A DNA stretch of 47,743 nucleotides from Acidobacteriota bacterium (lineage in GTDB: Bacteria; Acidobacteriota; Aminicenantia; JBFLYD01). The DNA lies in the NCBI GenBank assembly GCA_040756905.1, contig JBFLYD010000038.1, positions 1 to 47,743 on the forward strand, in the 5' to 3' direction. The notes under the pieces are model-generated. The model ran no database searches. It saw only the letters and a program-made list of their open reading frames with translations, and was not told the DNA's origin. The number at the start of each line of letters is the position of its first letter. Position 1 is the stretch's first letter. Below are positions 25,700 to 34,911 of the stretch, in pieces. Made by a program: the position numbers and the translations under genes.

Positions 25700-25820
25700 T
25701 TTTGATTTTCATTTATGATCTCTAAGAAATTATCACTCTCTATCTTCTTCGTTTGGCTTCTTTAAAAATGCAAAAAACAGTGCCTGACCCCATTTTTTGC
25801 CATTTTTTTGCATCTTCGGT

Positions 25821-26024
25821 TTAATTATCATCATTCTTTTTTTCTTTTTTCCACCAATCAGGTGGATAGCACCACCAGAAATGTCTCCTTCTAAACAAAA
25901 TCGAAAGACCGAGAGCGATTAAAATAAGAGGCCATATTATCTTCCATGCACTTCCTGAAATATAACCTAAATTTTGTAACAAAAATACAGCTCCAATAAT
26001 TACTAAAAATATACCGGCCAGCAT
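25821..26024 (-). CDS. Small LiaF-TM/DUF5668-type membrane protein
   Basis: About 67 aa from the ATG at 26024, chosen because GGAAGGAG lies a few nt upstream; the longer frame to 26105 adds a non-conserved leader. It has two membrane helices (AGIFLVIIGAVFLLQNLGYI and AWKIIWPLILIALGLSILF), then a basic, Trp-rich tail (RRRHFWWCYPPDWWKKEKK). This is the helical pair found at the start of LiaF-like envelope-stress proteins and in DUF5668 proteins, which often occur with PspC. 25770-25810 upstream of its end holds a short AT-rich inverted repeat around GTGCCTGACCCC. Confidence 0.75.
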   Translation of the reverse strand: MLAGIFLVIIGAVFLLQNLGYISGSAWKIIWPLILIALGLSILFRRRHFWWCYPPDWWKKEKKNDDN

Positions 26025-26107
26025 TTTCTCTCCTTCCTCGATAATTTTAATGCAAAATTCGGAAATATACAAAAAAATACTAAATTCATAAAAAAAATTT
26101 TTCACTC

Positions 26108-26257
26108 TAATACAAACGAATTAAATAAATTGACATGTAGGGCATGGCTTTAGCCTTGCATTAAGCAACCCCCGAATCAACCCATGAAACAAGTTCAGGG
26201 CAAGGTTTGGGGCAGGCTCTGAAGGGTTGCCCCAAATTATTTATTGCATTTGTATTA
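26108..26257. repeat. Repeat R4, long copy upstream of the HD-GYP gene
   Basis: The ends are TAATACAAA and TTTGTATTA. Inside are GGGCATGGCTTTAGCCTTGC and GGGTTGCCCC hairpin halves matching the copy at 27652-27754, but in the opposite orientation. It carries about 47 bp of additional internal sequence. The rest of 26258-26430 is AT-rich without recognised features. Confidence 0.85.
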
Positions 26258-26430
26258 ATTAATACATCAACCTATATTTAATTAATTTTAATTTTAGAAA
26301 AAAATTAATAAAGGAAATTTATAATTATCAAATTTATTCAATTTTCTACCTTTATTACCAGCTTTTTTAAAGCACGTAGATTTTTTAAATTTGACACTAA
26401 AAAAATTTATATGATATTTGCAAATTCACG

Positions 26431-27654
26431 ATGAGAGAATATCTAAAGTTAAGCATGAATAATCTGATTACTGCTCTTTCAAATGCTCTGGATCTTTACA
26501 AGTCAGAACTTCTTATATCAAGCCATCATAAAAGAGTCACAATAATTGCTCTCAAAATAGCGGAGTATTTTAGATTGAGCGATGGTCAAAGGAATGATTT
26601 ATTCTTTTCAGCAATCCTCCATGATTTAGGAATTTCAACTCATAAGGAAAAAATTTCAATGTATCAATTTGAATTTAAAATCCCAGAACCTCATTGTATT
26701 AGAGGCTATGAATTAATAAATTCCACGAGAATTTTAAAGCCTTATTCTAAATTTATCCTTTATCATCATGACAGATGGGATGGCAAAAATAAATCAGGAT
26801 TAAAAGGAAATAAAATTCCATTGGAGAGCCAGATAATACATCTTTCAGATAGAATAGAGATTTTAATAAATTATGATTCCTATGTTTTAGAACAAAAAAA
26901 TTCAATCAGAAAAAAGATTAAAAATTATTCAGAAAAATTATTCAATCCAGAATTGGTTGATTCTTTCATAAAAATTAGTGAACAAGATAGTTTCTGGTTT
27001 GACCTCGCTTCTCCTTACCTGGATGATATTCTCTCTCAATTAAGCAGCGAATCGAAGATAATAATCGGATTAAAAGATTTAAAAGAAATAGCTTTGACTT
27101 TTGCTAAAATTGTGGATGACAAGAGTGAATTCACAAAGAGACATTCAGAAAAAATTGGAAAAACAGCAAGAATAATAGCATCTAAATTGGGTTCATCCCA
27201 ATTAGAGTGTGAGCTGATAGAAATAGCAGGGCTTTTGCACGATCTTGGCAAACTTTCAATCCCCGATGAAATTCTTGATAAACCATCCGGATTAACTGAA
27301 CAGGAATTTAACATAATGAAAAAACATAGTTACTATACTTACCATATTCTGGGAAAAATCGAAGGCTTTGAACAGATGAAAGAGTGGGCTGCATTCCATC
27401 ATGAAAAATTGAACGGTGCCGGATATCCCTTTAAAAAAGATAAAACAAATTTATCTTTATTTTCAAAGATTATGGCTGTAAGTGATATATTTAATGCTCT
27501 CACCGAAGAAAGACCATATCGAAAAGCATTGGACAAAAATGATGTATTCAAAATTATGGATGAAAAGGTAAAAAAAGAAGAAATCGATGGGAATATAGTT
27601 AATGTCCTCAAGAATAATTACGAGGAAATAATCTCTAAAATTAAGAGAAGCTAA
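26431..27654 (+). CDS. Tandem HD-GYP domain protein
   Basis: A 407-aa cytoplasmic protein with two HD-type phosphohydrolase domains. The first has HD at residues 64-65 and a degenerate HHDRWDGKNKSG at 112-123 in place of HHExxDGxGYP. The second is nearly canonical: HDLGK at 270-274 and HHEKLNGAGYP at 323-333, then SDIFNALTEERPYR. HD-GYP enzymes degrade cyclic dinucleotides such as c-di-GMP, so the second domain is probably active and the first regulatory; this is inference. The TAA stop is the first three bases of repeat R4 (27652). No good ribosome site is visible. The gene is isolated between two R4 copies in opposite orientation. Confidence 0.88.
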   Translation: MREYLKLSMNNLITALSNALDLYKSELLISSHHKRVTIIALKIAEYFRLSDGQRNDLFFSAILHDLGISTHKEKISMYQFEFKIPEPHCIRGYELINSTRILKPYSKFILYHHDRWDGKNKSGLKGNKIPLESQIIHLSDRIEILINYDSYVLEQKNSIRKKIKNYSEKLFNPELVDSFIKISEQDSFWFDLASPYLDDILSQLSSESKIIIGLKDLKEIALTFAKIVDDKSEFTKRHSEKIGKTARIIASKLGSSQLECELIEIAGLLHDLGKLSIPDEILDKPSGLTEQEFNIMKKHSYYTYHILGKIEGFEQMKEWAAFHHEKLNGAGYPFKKDKTNLSLFSKIMAVSDIFNALTEERPYRKALDKNDVFKIMDEKVKKEEIDGNIVNVLKNNYEEIISKIKRS

Positions 27655-27754
27655 TACAAAGCAATAAATAATTTGTAGGGCAACCCTTCAGGGTTGCTTG
27701 ATGCAAGGCTAAAGCCTTGCCCTACATGTAAAAATATTTTGTGCGTTTGTATTA
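27652..27754. repeat. Repeat R4, compact copy abutting the HD-GYP stop
   Basis: A 103-bp unit with ends TAATACAAA and TTTGTATTA. It contains two internal hairpins, GGGCAACCCTTCAGGGTTGC and GCAAGGCTAAAGCCTTGC. Its first three bases are the stop codon of the HD-GYP gene, and its last base is directly followed by R1. Confidence 0.9.
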
Positions 27755-27807
27755 GTGTGCTGTCTCATAAATATCTTTATAAATAAACAATTTCTCATAA
27801 AGCACAC
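27755..27807. repeat. Repeat R1, copy following R4
   Basis: A 53-bp unit with arms GTGTGCT (27755-27761) and AGCACAC (27801-27807), very close to the two copies in the mreB-mreC gap. A 7-bp hairpin follows at 27819-27836 (AGGGAAG, loop GCTT, CTTCCCT). Confidence 0.9.
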
Positions 27808-27842
27808 TGAAGGGTTATAGGGAAGGCTTCTTCCCTGAACAT

Positions 27843-27900
27843 AGGAGGGTGGTCGGAATACATATTCCGCACCCTCCTACATGCACCATTCTGGTGCATG
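27843..27900. repeat. Two strong hairpins in the repeat island
   Basis: First hairpin, 27843-27878: AGGAGGGTG and CGGAATA pair with TATTCCG and CACCCTCCT around a CA loop, with a 2-nt bulge. Second, 27880-27900: CATGCACCA, loop TTC, TGGTGCATG. They occur once in the window and may be part of the extended R1 element or transcription terminators. Confidence 0.7.
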
Positions 27901-27967
27901 CAAATAGATGATTTAAATTTAAATAAAAACCTTTTACACACTGCCTTAAGAGAAGTGATAGTACCTT

Positions 27968-28106
27968 AGTTGCATAAATTAGCGTTTCATATTTGTCATT
28001 CCTGCGCCCATTTTCATGAGGGTAAACCCCGGCAGGAATCCAGTAAAATCAATAGATTCCCGCTTAAGGCCTGCGGGAATGACAGAACCATAAAACTTAT
28101 GCAACT
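27968..28106. repeat. Repeat R6 (GTCATTCC-type palindromic element)
   Basis: A 139-bp unit bounded by inverted arms AGTTGCATAA (27968-27977) and TTATGCAACT (28097-28106). Inside are the halves GTCATTCCTGCG and GCGGGAATGAC, a motif common to dispersed repeats in many bacteria. No coding content. Confidence 0.85.
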
Positions 28107-28114
28107 TAGTACTT

Positions 28115-28274
28115 GGAGCCTTTCGGATAAAAGAGAAGTGATTAATTCTCCTGATATTTCAGTTCTCCGAAAGGCTCCCATGTGCTGCTCAGCGAAGCGT
28201 CTAAGGAGATCTTTCTCCCATAGGGAAAGGGTTGTGTCACAGAAGAGCAACAAAAGGTAATTAAGTGACACAAC
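28115..28274. repeat. Composite repeat R2 + module + R3
   Basis: R2 (28115-28178, 64 bp) has 13-bp arms GGAGCCTTTCGGA and TCCGAAAGGCTCC. Then comes the module with GCTCAGCGAAGCGTCTAAGG (from 28187), then R3 (28231-28274) with arms GTTGTGTCAC and GTGACACAAC. The same composite occurs inverted at 47573-47734. Open frames across 27970-28403 are repeat artefacts. The rest of the gene-free stretch to 28366 holds one GAGCGAAG motif (28303-28325) and nothing else recognised. Confidence 0.9.
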
Positions 28275-28366
28275 ACTGGCATAGATTTTTATGCGAGGAG
28301 ATCTGAGCGAAGAGGATAGTTGACCTATTAATTTATATTGAATAATGAATAATGAAGATCTGACCC

Positions 28367-29374
28367 CTAATTGGAAAAAGAAAAAGCGTCTCCTATTTTC
28401 CAAGATTTAAGGTTATTTTTCAGTTGAATCATTTGAAAAATTGCATCTTTCTCTTTTATTCTTATTTTACAGTAGTGGTATGTAAATCCTTTTTCTCTGA
28501 AAATATCATTTTTATCCCGTTTTACCAGATAAGGAGGAGCTCCTCCGCCAGCTGAAACTACATAATTAATTCTGTTATTTACATACCTTTCATAATTATG
28601 CTTGTGAGCTGCAAAAACAATATCTACTTTTTTAAAGTCCTCCTGAGCGTAACTTTCGAACAGTTGCGCCAATTTCTTTTCAGCTTTCCTCGCTCCACCA
28701 TGGGTAGTCTTTGTATAAGGTGGATGATGCATGGCCACAAACAAAAAATCTGAGTCTTTCTTTTTTAGTTCTTCTTTCAGCCATCTGGCCTGGGCACTTT
28801 CAGGAGAATGGTCAGTCATTGTATCAAGGATTATAAATTTGCAATTCCCATATACAAAAGAATACCATCTTCTCTCCTCAAGAAATGGAAATCTTTTAAA
28901 ATAACTCCTGAGTAATTTTGAAGGTTCTCCTCTCTCCTGAAACATCACTCTGTATTCGTGATTCCCAAGGACAGGGTAAAAAGGAATTCCATTCTTAATA
29001 ATCTCACCATCAAAAGCATCAAATATTTCCCATTGATGCTCATCACTGTATGTAACCATGTCACCTAAATGGATGACAAAAGATGGCCTCTCCTCAATAA
29101 TCTTTTTGACAACTAAAGTCTTTTGAATTCCTGCAAACTCTCTTGAATCACCATAAACAATGAAAGTAAAGGGATGGGTGACCTCTTTCTTTTCAAATAT
29201 TTCCGAGGATTTCTGTTCATAAGCCGGATAGAAAAACTCTGGATAAAAAACATTTAGAAATTTATCAACATAGGAAAAAACTGGAAATTTATACTTATAA
29301 GCAATTCCACCAGCTATAAACGATAAGATTATTACAGTTATTAAAAGGAGATTCTGTTTTATTTTTTGTTTCAT
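28367..29374 (-). CDS. Membrane-anchored calcineurin-like metallophosphoesterase
   Basis: A 335-aa protein with an N-terminal signal anchor (KQKIKQNLLLITVIILSFIA) and a purple-acid-phosphatase-like metallophosphoesterase domain. Motifs are IVYGDSREFAG (GDxR variant), VIHLGDMVTYSD, PVLGNHEYRV, FVAMHHPPYTK and IVFAAHKHNYERY. These give the two-metal centre expected for phosphomonoester or diester hydrolysis outside the cytoplasm. The substrate is unknown. It is convergent with the repeat island and divergent from the activase gene. Confidence 0.87.
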   Translation of the reverse strand: MKQKIKQNLLLITVIILSFIAGGIAYKYKFPVFSYVDKFLNVFYPEFFYPAYEQKSSEIFEKKEVTHPFTFIVYGDSREFAGIQKTLVVKKIIEERPSFVIHLGDMVTYSDEHQWEIFDAFDGEIIKNGIPFYPVLGNHEYRVMFQERGEPSKLLRSYFKRFPFLEERRWYSFVYGNCKFIILDTMTDHSPESAQARWLKEELKKKDSDFLFVAMHHPPYTKTTHGGARKAEKKLAQLFESYAQEDFKKVDIVFAAHKHNYERYVNNRINYVVSAGGGAPPYLVKRDKNDIFREKGFTYHYCKIRIKEKDAIFQMIQLKNNLKSWKIGDAFSFSN

Positions 29375-29441
29375 GGCACTATAGCTTAATCCTCAGAAAA
29401 ACAAGATGTCAAGGTTGCATTAAAATCCCAATATTTGTAAT

Positions 29442-32400
29442 ATGAAAAGAATGATTGGTGATGAAAAATATCGAATAGGTATTGATGCAGGTTCTCTTTA
29501 TTTAAAAATAGTGGTCATCGATGAAAAGGGAAACGTCTTAGAAAGTTTATTTTCACAACACAAGGGAAACCTGATAGAAACTTTAATCTGGTTGCTTAAC
29601 GAACTAAACTTAAACAAAAATTCATTGATCGGAATGACAGGAGAATTCCCGGAACATCTTCTGGAGAAAGCCCGGATTAATCCAATAAATCCATTAAAAG
29701 CTGATGTTACTGCAGTAAGGAAGTTATTTCCCTATGTAAGAAATATAATCAATGTGGGAGGATGTTCTATCAAATTTATTCAGTTCAATGAAAAAGGTGA
29801 GTTTTTAAACTTTGGAATCAACTCATTATGTGCATCAGGAACCGGCTCTTTTCTTGATCAACAGGCAGAGAGACTGGGAATAAAATATGAGTATTTAAAA
29901 AATTTCCCTTCTTTCCCGGATCCGCCTACTATATCCACAAGGTGTTCAGTCTTTGCAAAGACTGACCTTATCTCAAGGCAACAGGAGGGATTTTCCAGAG
30001 AAGAGATGTGGTCGGGCTTATGCAGGGGAATGGCCTATAACCTTTTGAATACATTACTAAAAGGAAAAAAACTTAATAGGCAAACAGTTATCATAGGCGG
30101 AGTCTCTCTAAATTCAGAAATTTTAAGATGGTTGAAGAGTCAGTACAGCGATCTTATCTTTACCTGGAAAAATGGTCATTTGGCAGGAGCTATAGGATCA
30201 GCTTTATTGGCTGATAAGGATTTTTCTGATTTTTTGTCTCTTCTAAAAAATGATGGAAAAGAAAAAAGAATTTTTTTAAAATCAATACGCCCTGCTTTGT
30301 TACTTATCAAATCTAAATATCCCTACTTTGAAGAAGAAAATCTTTTAATTGATGATCTTTCCAATGAAATAAGAATAAATAAATGGCCTGAGAAAAATAC
30401 AATCGAAGTTTATATGGGAATTGATGTAGGCTCCACATCCACCAAAGCTGTATTAATTGATAAAGCGGGCAATATCCTGATGGATATCTATAGAAAAACA
30501 GAGGGAGACCCTGTTCAGGCTGTGAGAAATCTCTTTATTGCTATTGAGAAAATCTCAAAGGAGAAAAAAACTTCCCTAGAATTTTTGGGTGCCGGAACCA
30601 CTGGATCGGGAAGAAAGATGATTGGTTTAATAACAGGAGCTGACTTTATTATAAATGAAATTACTTCTCACTTAAGGGGAGCATCATACATTGATCCAGA
30701 AGTTGAAACAATCTTTGAGATAGGAGGACAGGATTCCAAATACACAAGGGTAAAAGATCAGCTTATCCATGATTCCAATATGAACTATGTTTGTGCAGCA
30801 GGGACTGGTTCTTTTATTGAAGAACAGGCAAAAAAGCTTGGTTATGAAGTTTCTCAAATAGGCGATCTGACATTGGGAACTGCTCCTCCATATACCTCTG
30901 ACAGATGCACAGTTTTTATGGAACAGGATATTTTTAAGCTTTTAAAGGAAGGGTATACAAAAAAAGAAGTAATGGCTGCAGTCATGTATTCAGTTGCACA
31001 GAATTATTTGAGAAATGTGGTTGGAAATAGACACATTTCAAAAAAGATATTCTTTCAGGGAGCAACAGCCAGGAACAAAGCATTGGTAGCAGCCTTTGAA
31101 AATATTTTAAACAGGGAGATTTCAGTACCATCTCATTGTCATGTAATGGGAGCGTATGGTGTTGCCCTTATAGCTAAAGAGAGTAGGGAGAGAAAAGAAT
31201 TTAAATCAAAATTTAAAGGTCTGGATTTAGCAAAAAGAAAGCTTAGCTTTTCAAATAAAAATTGTGGTTTATGTTCCAATAACTGTCGAATAACTTACGC
31301 CCATATCGAAGGAGAAAAAGAGACTCCATCCTGGGGATATATGTGTGGAAGAGAACCATGGGATACAAGGAAGAAATTGCCTGAGAATTTTTATTTATTC
31401 CAGCAAAGGAATAAATTTTTCTTTAAAGAACGAAATCATAACAGAAAATTAAAAAATACTCACACTATAGGAATACCAAGGAGCTTGAGCACCTATCTCT
31501 ATTATCCATTTTTTAAAGAATTCCTTCTCGCTCTGGGATTCAATGTTCGACTTTCGCCAGTAACAAATCCTGATATAGTAAAGAGGGGTTGTGAACTCTC
31601 TGGAGCTGAAACCTGTTTTCCTGTAAAAATTTCCATTGGCTCGAGCTTTGAATTTTTTAAGGACAGGAATGTCAATTTTGTCTTTATCCCTCATATGATA
31701 AGTGCTGAGCCCAATCCGAAGACAACAAATAGTCTTTTCTGTCCCTATCTGGAGGCTGCACCTTCTCTTATACAGAGCAGCATTCATCTCCAGGGTCTAA
31801 ATTCGGATAAGATATTGAGTCCGGTTTTTGATTTTAGACTTAATATTAAAGAGAGTGCTGAAAAAATTTATAAAACAATCGGAGAAAAATTAGAGGTAAA
31901 AAAGGAAGATGTATTTAAAGGTCTGATAAGAGCAAAAAAAACTCAGGAAGATTTTGAAAAAAAGATCAGAGAAAAAGGAACTGAATTATTAAAGGATCTT
32001 GAGGAAAAGGATGAAATAGGAATTGTAATACTGGGAAGACCGTATAATATATTTGACCAGGGAATTAATTTAGATCTTCCCTATAAGATATCCCAGTACG
32101 GGTATAAAGTAATTCCTCTTGACTGCCTTCCTGTGAGCAGAGAAGAGATCGATGATTATTTCTCCAATATGTACTGGGCATGGGGTCAGAAAATTCTTGC
32201 TGCAAGTAAATTTATAAAAAATCATAAAAACCTTTTTGCCGTATATTTAACGAATTTTAACTGCGGTCCAGATTCTTTTCTGCTGAGCTACTTTGAAACG
32301 ATTTTAGAAGGAAAACCCTTTTTAATCCTTGAGATCGATGAGCACGGTGCTGATACAGGATACATAACCCGAATAGAAGCCTTTCTTGATGTGTTAAGAA

Positions 32401-33614
32401 ATTATAAAAGAGGAAAAGAATCTTTGGAATTTTCTTATAAAGAGCTTCATAATAAATCAATAAAAGAAAGGAAGCTCTGGATTCCCGCCATGCATCCCAT
32501 TGGATCCCAGCTGTTTGCTTCAGCTTTCAGGAGATATGGTTATATGGCTGAGGCACTTTCACCTGAGAATAAAGAAGCTTTTAATTTGGGGAGATCTCTT
32601 TCAAGGGGAAGTGAGTGTCTTCCCATGGCTGTGACTTTAGGAAGCCTTGTTTTTAAATTGAAAGAAACAGGCTCGGATGGAAAATATGATGCTTTCTTAA
32701 TGCCTAAGGCTGATGGACCCTGCAGATTCGGTCAATATGCTACTCTTCATAGAATCATTCTCGATAAAATAGGTTATAAAAATCTATATATTGTGTCTCC
32801 CTGCGCATCCAATGTCTATATGGGGTTTAACCAGAGTTTAAGAAAATTATTGTGGAGAGCATTCCTTATCTCAGATATTCTCTATAAGTTAGCGTGTATG
32901 ATAAGACCATATGAAGTTTATAAAGGAGAGACCGATAGAATACTGGATGAGGAAAAGAAAAGATTTGAATTTGCCTTTGAGAAAGACGGGAATTTAAAAG
33001 AAGAGCTCAAAAAATCAATCAGAGCTTTTAAAAATATAAAAGTAGATAAATTTAGAAAAAAACCTCTTGTTGGCATAGTAGGTGAAATATTTGTAAGATG
33101 CAATATTTTTTCCAATGACAATCTAATAAGATACATAGAAAAATATGGAAGTGAAGCATGGCTCACCTCCTCTGCTGAATGGATTCTCTATACTTATTAC
33201 ATGCAGAAATGGAGAGCTAAGGAAAAGAGATTAAAATTTATGGAAAAGCTTAAAACTTATCTAAAGAATAAGTTCATAGTCAAAGATGAAATGGTATGGT
33301 ATGAATTAGGAGGAGATTTAGTAAGAGAAAGACATGAACCATCGATCGAGAAGATTCTTGAAGAAGGAATGAAATACGTTCCTTTAAATTTTGAAGGAGA
33401 AGCTATATTAACTGTAGGAAGGGCAGTTCACTTTGCCAAACAAGGTGTTAATTTAATTGTGAATGTATCACCTTTTGGTTGTATGCCGGGGTCAATAACC
33501 TCATCAATTTTTCAAAGAATCCAGAATGAAACAGGAATTCCAATAGTGAACATATTCTATGATGGTGAAGAAGGCCAGAATAAACAGTTAGAAATATATC
33601 TATCCCAGCTATAA
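29442..33614 (+). CDS. Giant BadF/BcrA/HgdC-type acyl-CoA dehydratase activase fusion
   Basis: A 1390-aa protein. Two ASKHA ATPase (activase) domains come in tandem: the first starts YRIGIDAGSLYLKIVVID (about residue 10), the second YMGIDVGSTSTKAVLID (about 325). Each has the cluster-binding cysteine loop, LCASGTGSFLDQQ and VCAAGTGSFIEEQ, and a second conserved Cys (STRCSVF, SDRCTVF). A Cys-rich linker (CGLCSNNCRIT) leads to a long DUF2229/HgdB-like region with SGAETCFPVKISIG and RGSECLPMA. Activases pass ATP-driven low-potential electrons to 2-hydroxyacyl-CoA dehydratases or benzoyl-CoA reductases. No separate dehydratase subunits are nearby, so the substrate is open. Strongly suggests anaerobic metabolism. 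Confidence 0.9.
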   Translation: MKRMIGDEKYRIGIDAGSLYLKIVVIDEKGNVLESLFSQHKGNLIETLIWLLNELNLNKNSLIGMTGEFPEHLLEKARINPINPLKADVTAVRKLFPYVRNIINVGGCSIKFIQFNEKGEFLNFGINSLCASGTGSFLDQQAERLGIKYEYLKNFPSFPDPPTISTRCSVFAKTDLISRQQEGFSREEMWSGLCRGMAYNLLNTLLKGKKLNRQTVIIGGVSLNSEILRWLKSQYSDLIFTWKNGHLAGAIGSALLADKDFSDFLSLLKNDGKEKRIFLKSIRPALLLIKSKYPYFEEENLLIDDLSNEIRINKWPEKNTIEVYMGIDVGSTSTKAVLIDKAGNILMDIYRKTEGDPVQAVRNLFIAIEKISKEKKTSLEFLGAGTTGSGRKMIGLITGADFIINEITSHLRGASYIDPEVETIFEIGGQDSKYTRVKDQLIHDSNMNYVCAAGTGSFIEEQAKKLGYEVSQIGDLTLGTAPPYTSDRCTVFMEQDIFKLLKEGYTKKEVMAAVMYSVAQNYLRNVVGNRHISKKIFFQGATARNKALVAAFENILNREISVPSHCHVMGAYGVALIAKESRERKEFKSKFKGLDLAKRKLSFSNKNCGLCSNNCRITYAHIEGEKETPSWGYMCGREPWDTRKKLPENFYLFQQRNKFFFKERNHNRKLKNTHTIGIPRSLSTYLYYPFFKEFLLALGFNVRLSPVTNPDIVKRGCELSGAETCFPVKISIGSSFEFFKDRNVNFVFIPHMISAEPNPKTTNSLFCPYLEAAPSLIQSSIHLQGLNSDKILSPVFDFRLNIKESAEKIYKTIGEKLEVKKEDVFKGLIRAKKTQEDFEKKIREKGTELLKDLEEKDEIGIVILGRPYNIFDQGINLDLPYKISQYGYKVIPLDCLPVSREEIDDYFSNMYWAWGQKILAASKFIKNHKNLFAVYLTNFNCGPDSFLLSYFETILEGKPFLILEIDEHGADTGYITRIEAFLDVLRNYKRGKESLEFSYKELHNKSIKERKLWIPAMHPIGSQLFASAFRRYGYMAEALSPENKEAFNLGRSLSRGSECLPMAVTLGSLVFKLKETGSDGKYDAFLMPKADGPCRFGQYATLHRIILDKIGYKNLYIVSPCASNVYMGFNQSLRKLLWRAFLISDILYKLACMIRPYEVYKGETDRILDEEKKRFEFAFEKDGNLKEELKKSIRAFKNIKVDKFRKKPLVGIVGEIFVRCNIFSNDNLIRYIEKYGSEAWLTSSAEWILYTYYMQKWRAKEKRLKFMEKLKTYLKNKFIVKDEMVWYELGGDLVRERHEPSIEKILEEGMKYVPLNFEGEAILTVGRAVHFAKQGVNLIVNVSPFGCMPGSITSSIFQRIQNETGIPIVNIFYDGEEGQNKQLEIYLSQL

Positions 33615-33686
33615 AAACAACTACTTCATTTGCATTTTTTAGGTTCTTAATTTAAAATAAAAAAGAGGAAATTTGGCGCGATAAAG

Positions 33687-34871
33687 ATGGCGATTAATTT
33701 TGGAGTTGGCTTAAGTAAGCTGAGGGATTCTTTTCAAGCAGGAAAGCAAGCAGCGGAGAAAGCATTGTCTCAAATGGGTGAAGAAACTCCCAACCTTACA
33801 GTAGTTTTTTCTTCTATTCAGTTTGATCTTCCAAAACTATTGAAAGGAGTTAAATCAATTATTAGTAAGGCTCCCTTGATCGGATGCTCAACCGGGGGTG
33901 AAATAGATTTTTCAGGAGGCCACAAAGGTTCTGTAGTAGTAGCTACTTTAAAATCTGATAAAATAAAAATTATCACTTCTAAATCTGAAAGAATCAGTCA
34001 AAATTCTCGTAAGGCTGGAGAAGAGTTAGCTAAATCTTTTATTTCATCAATACCCGAACGAGAAAGAGGAACACTTATTGTTTTCCCAGATGGATTAACT
34101 GGGAACGGAACTGAGATTATTCGAGGAATTTACGATATCTTAGGCGCAAATAGAAATATTATTGGCGGAGGAGCTTGTGATGAATGGAAACTTAAAAGAA
34201 CATATCAATTTTTCAATGATCAACTACTTTCTGACTCTATCGTTGGCGCTTATTTAGATTCTAATATAAAAATTGGATATGGTGTTAAACACGGTTTTAA
34301 ACCTTCTGGTGAACCAATTTTAGTTACCAAGGCCAAGGGTAATATATTACAAGAATTAAGCAATAAACCAGCAGTCAATGCTTATTTAGAATATTTCAAT
34401 TTAACCCTGAATAAAGTCGGGCTTGAAAAATTGGGAAGAATGAAAGAAGCTAATTTTTATCCATTGGGAGTTCCAGAAATGAGAGATGAATATCGTATTA
34501 TTCATGTAATAGACAGAAATCCTGATGGATCAATAACCTGCGCTTCAGAAATTCCAGAAGGTTCTATTATCAATATAATGGAAACCACAAAAGAAGAGCT
34601 TTTAGATGCCGCTCGGGAAGCAGCCATGCAAGCAGTCTCTATGGTGAAAAAAAGAAAAATTAAAGCCGGGCTAATCTTTGATTGCATTTCTCGACCCTTG
34701 ATCTTGAAAAAAGACAACCAAAAAGAGATAGAAAGTGTTAAAGAAATCATAGGAGAGGATGTTCCGTTAGCAGGCTTTTATACATATGGTGAAATAGGAA
34801 GATGCCCTGAGACTGCTGGTCGTCCCATTTTTCACACAATGACTGTCGTGGTATGTGTTTTAGCAGAATAA
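33687..34871 (+). CDS. FIST-domain sensory protein
   Basis: A 394-aa soluble protein made of FIST N and FIST C domains. N-terminal features include the LIGCSTGGEIDFSG motif (about residues 67-80) and NIIGGGACDEWKLKRTYQFF. The C-terminal part has VPLAGFYTYGEIGRCPE and ends FHTMTVVVCVLAE, both typical. FIST domains are proposed to sense small ligands such as amino acids and are commonly linked to signalling proteins. Here the gene lies 40 bp upstream of a large hybrid histidine kinase in the same direction, which suggests a two-protein sensory unit. A weak GAGGAAA lies upstream. Confidence 0.9.
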   Translation: MAINFGVGLSKLRDSFQAGKQAAEKALSQMGEETPNLTVVFSSIQFDLPKLLKGVKSIISKAPLIGCSTGGEIDFSGGHKGSVVVATLKSDKIKIITSKSERISQNSRKAGEELAKSFISSIPERERGTLIVFPDGLTGNGTEIIRGIYDILGANRNIIGGGACDEWKLKRTYQFFNDQLLSDSIVGAYLDSNIKIGYGVKHGFKPSGEPILVTKAKGNILQELSNKPAVNAYLEYFNLTLNKVGLEKLGRMKEANFYPLGVPEMRDEYRIIHVIDRNPDGSITCASEIPEGSIINIMETTKEELLDAAREAAMQAVSMVKKRKIKAGLIFDCISRPLILKKDNQKEIESVKEIIGEDVPLAGFYTYGEIGRCPETAGRPIFHTMTVVVCVLAE

Positions 34872-34911
34872 CTTTATAGATTATAGTTTATATACGTTAG
34901 GAAAGAAGAAA

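Noticed and set aside
27970-28403. Open frames of 96 and 129 codons in the repeat island
   Set aside because: Both are built from R6, R2 and R3 sequence; no ribosome site, and no similarity beyond the repeats.
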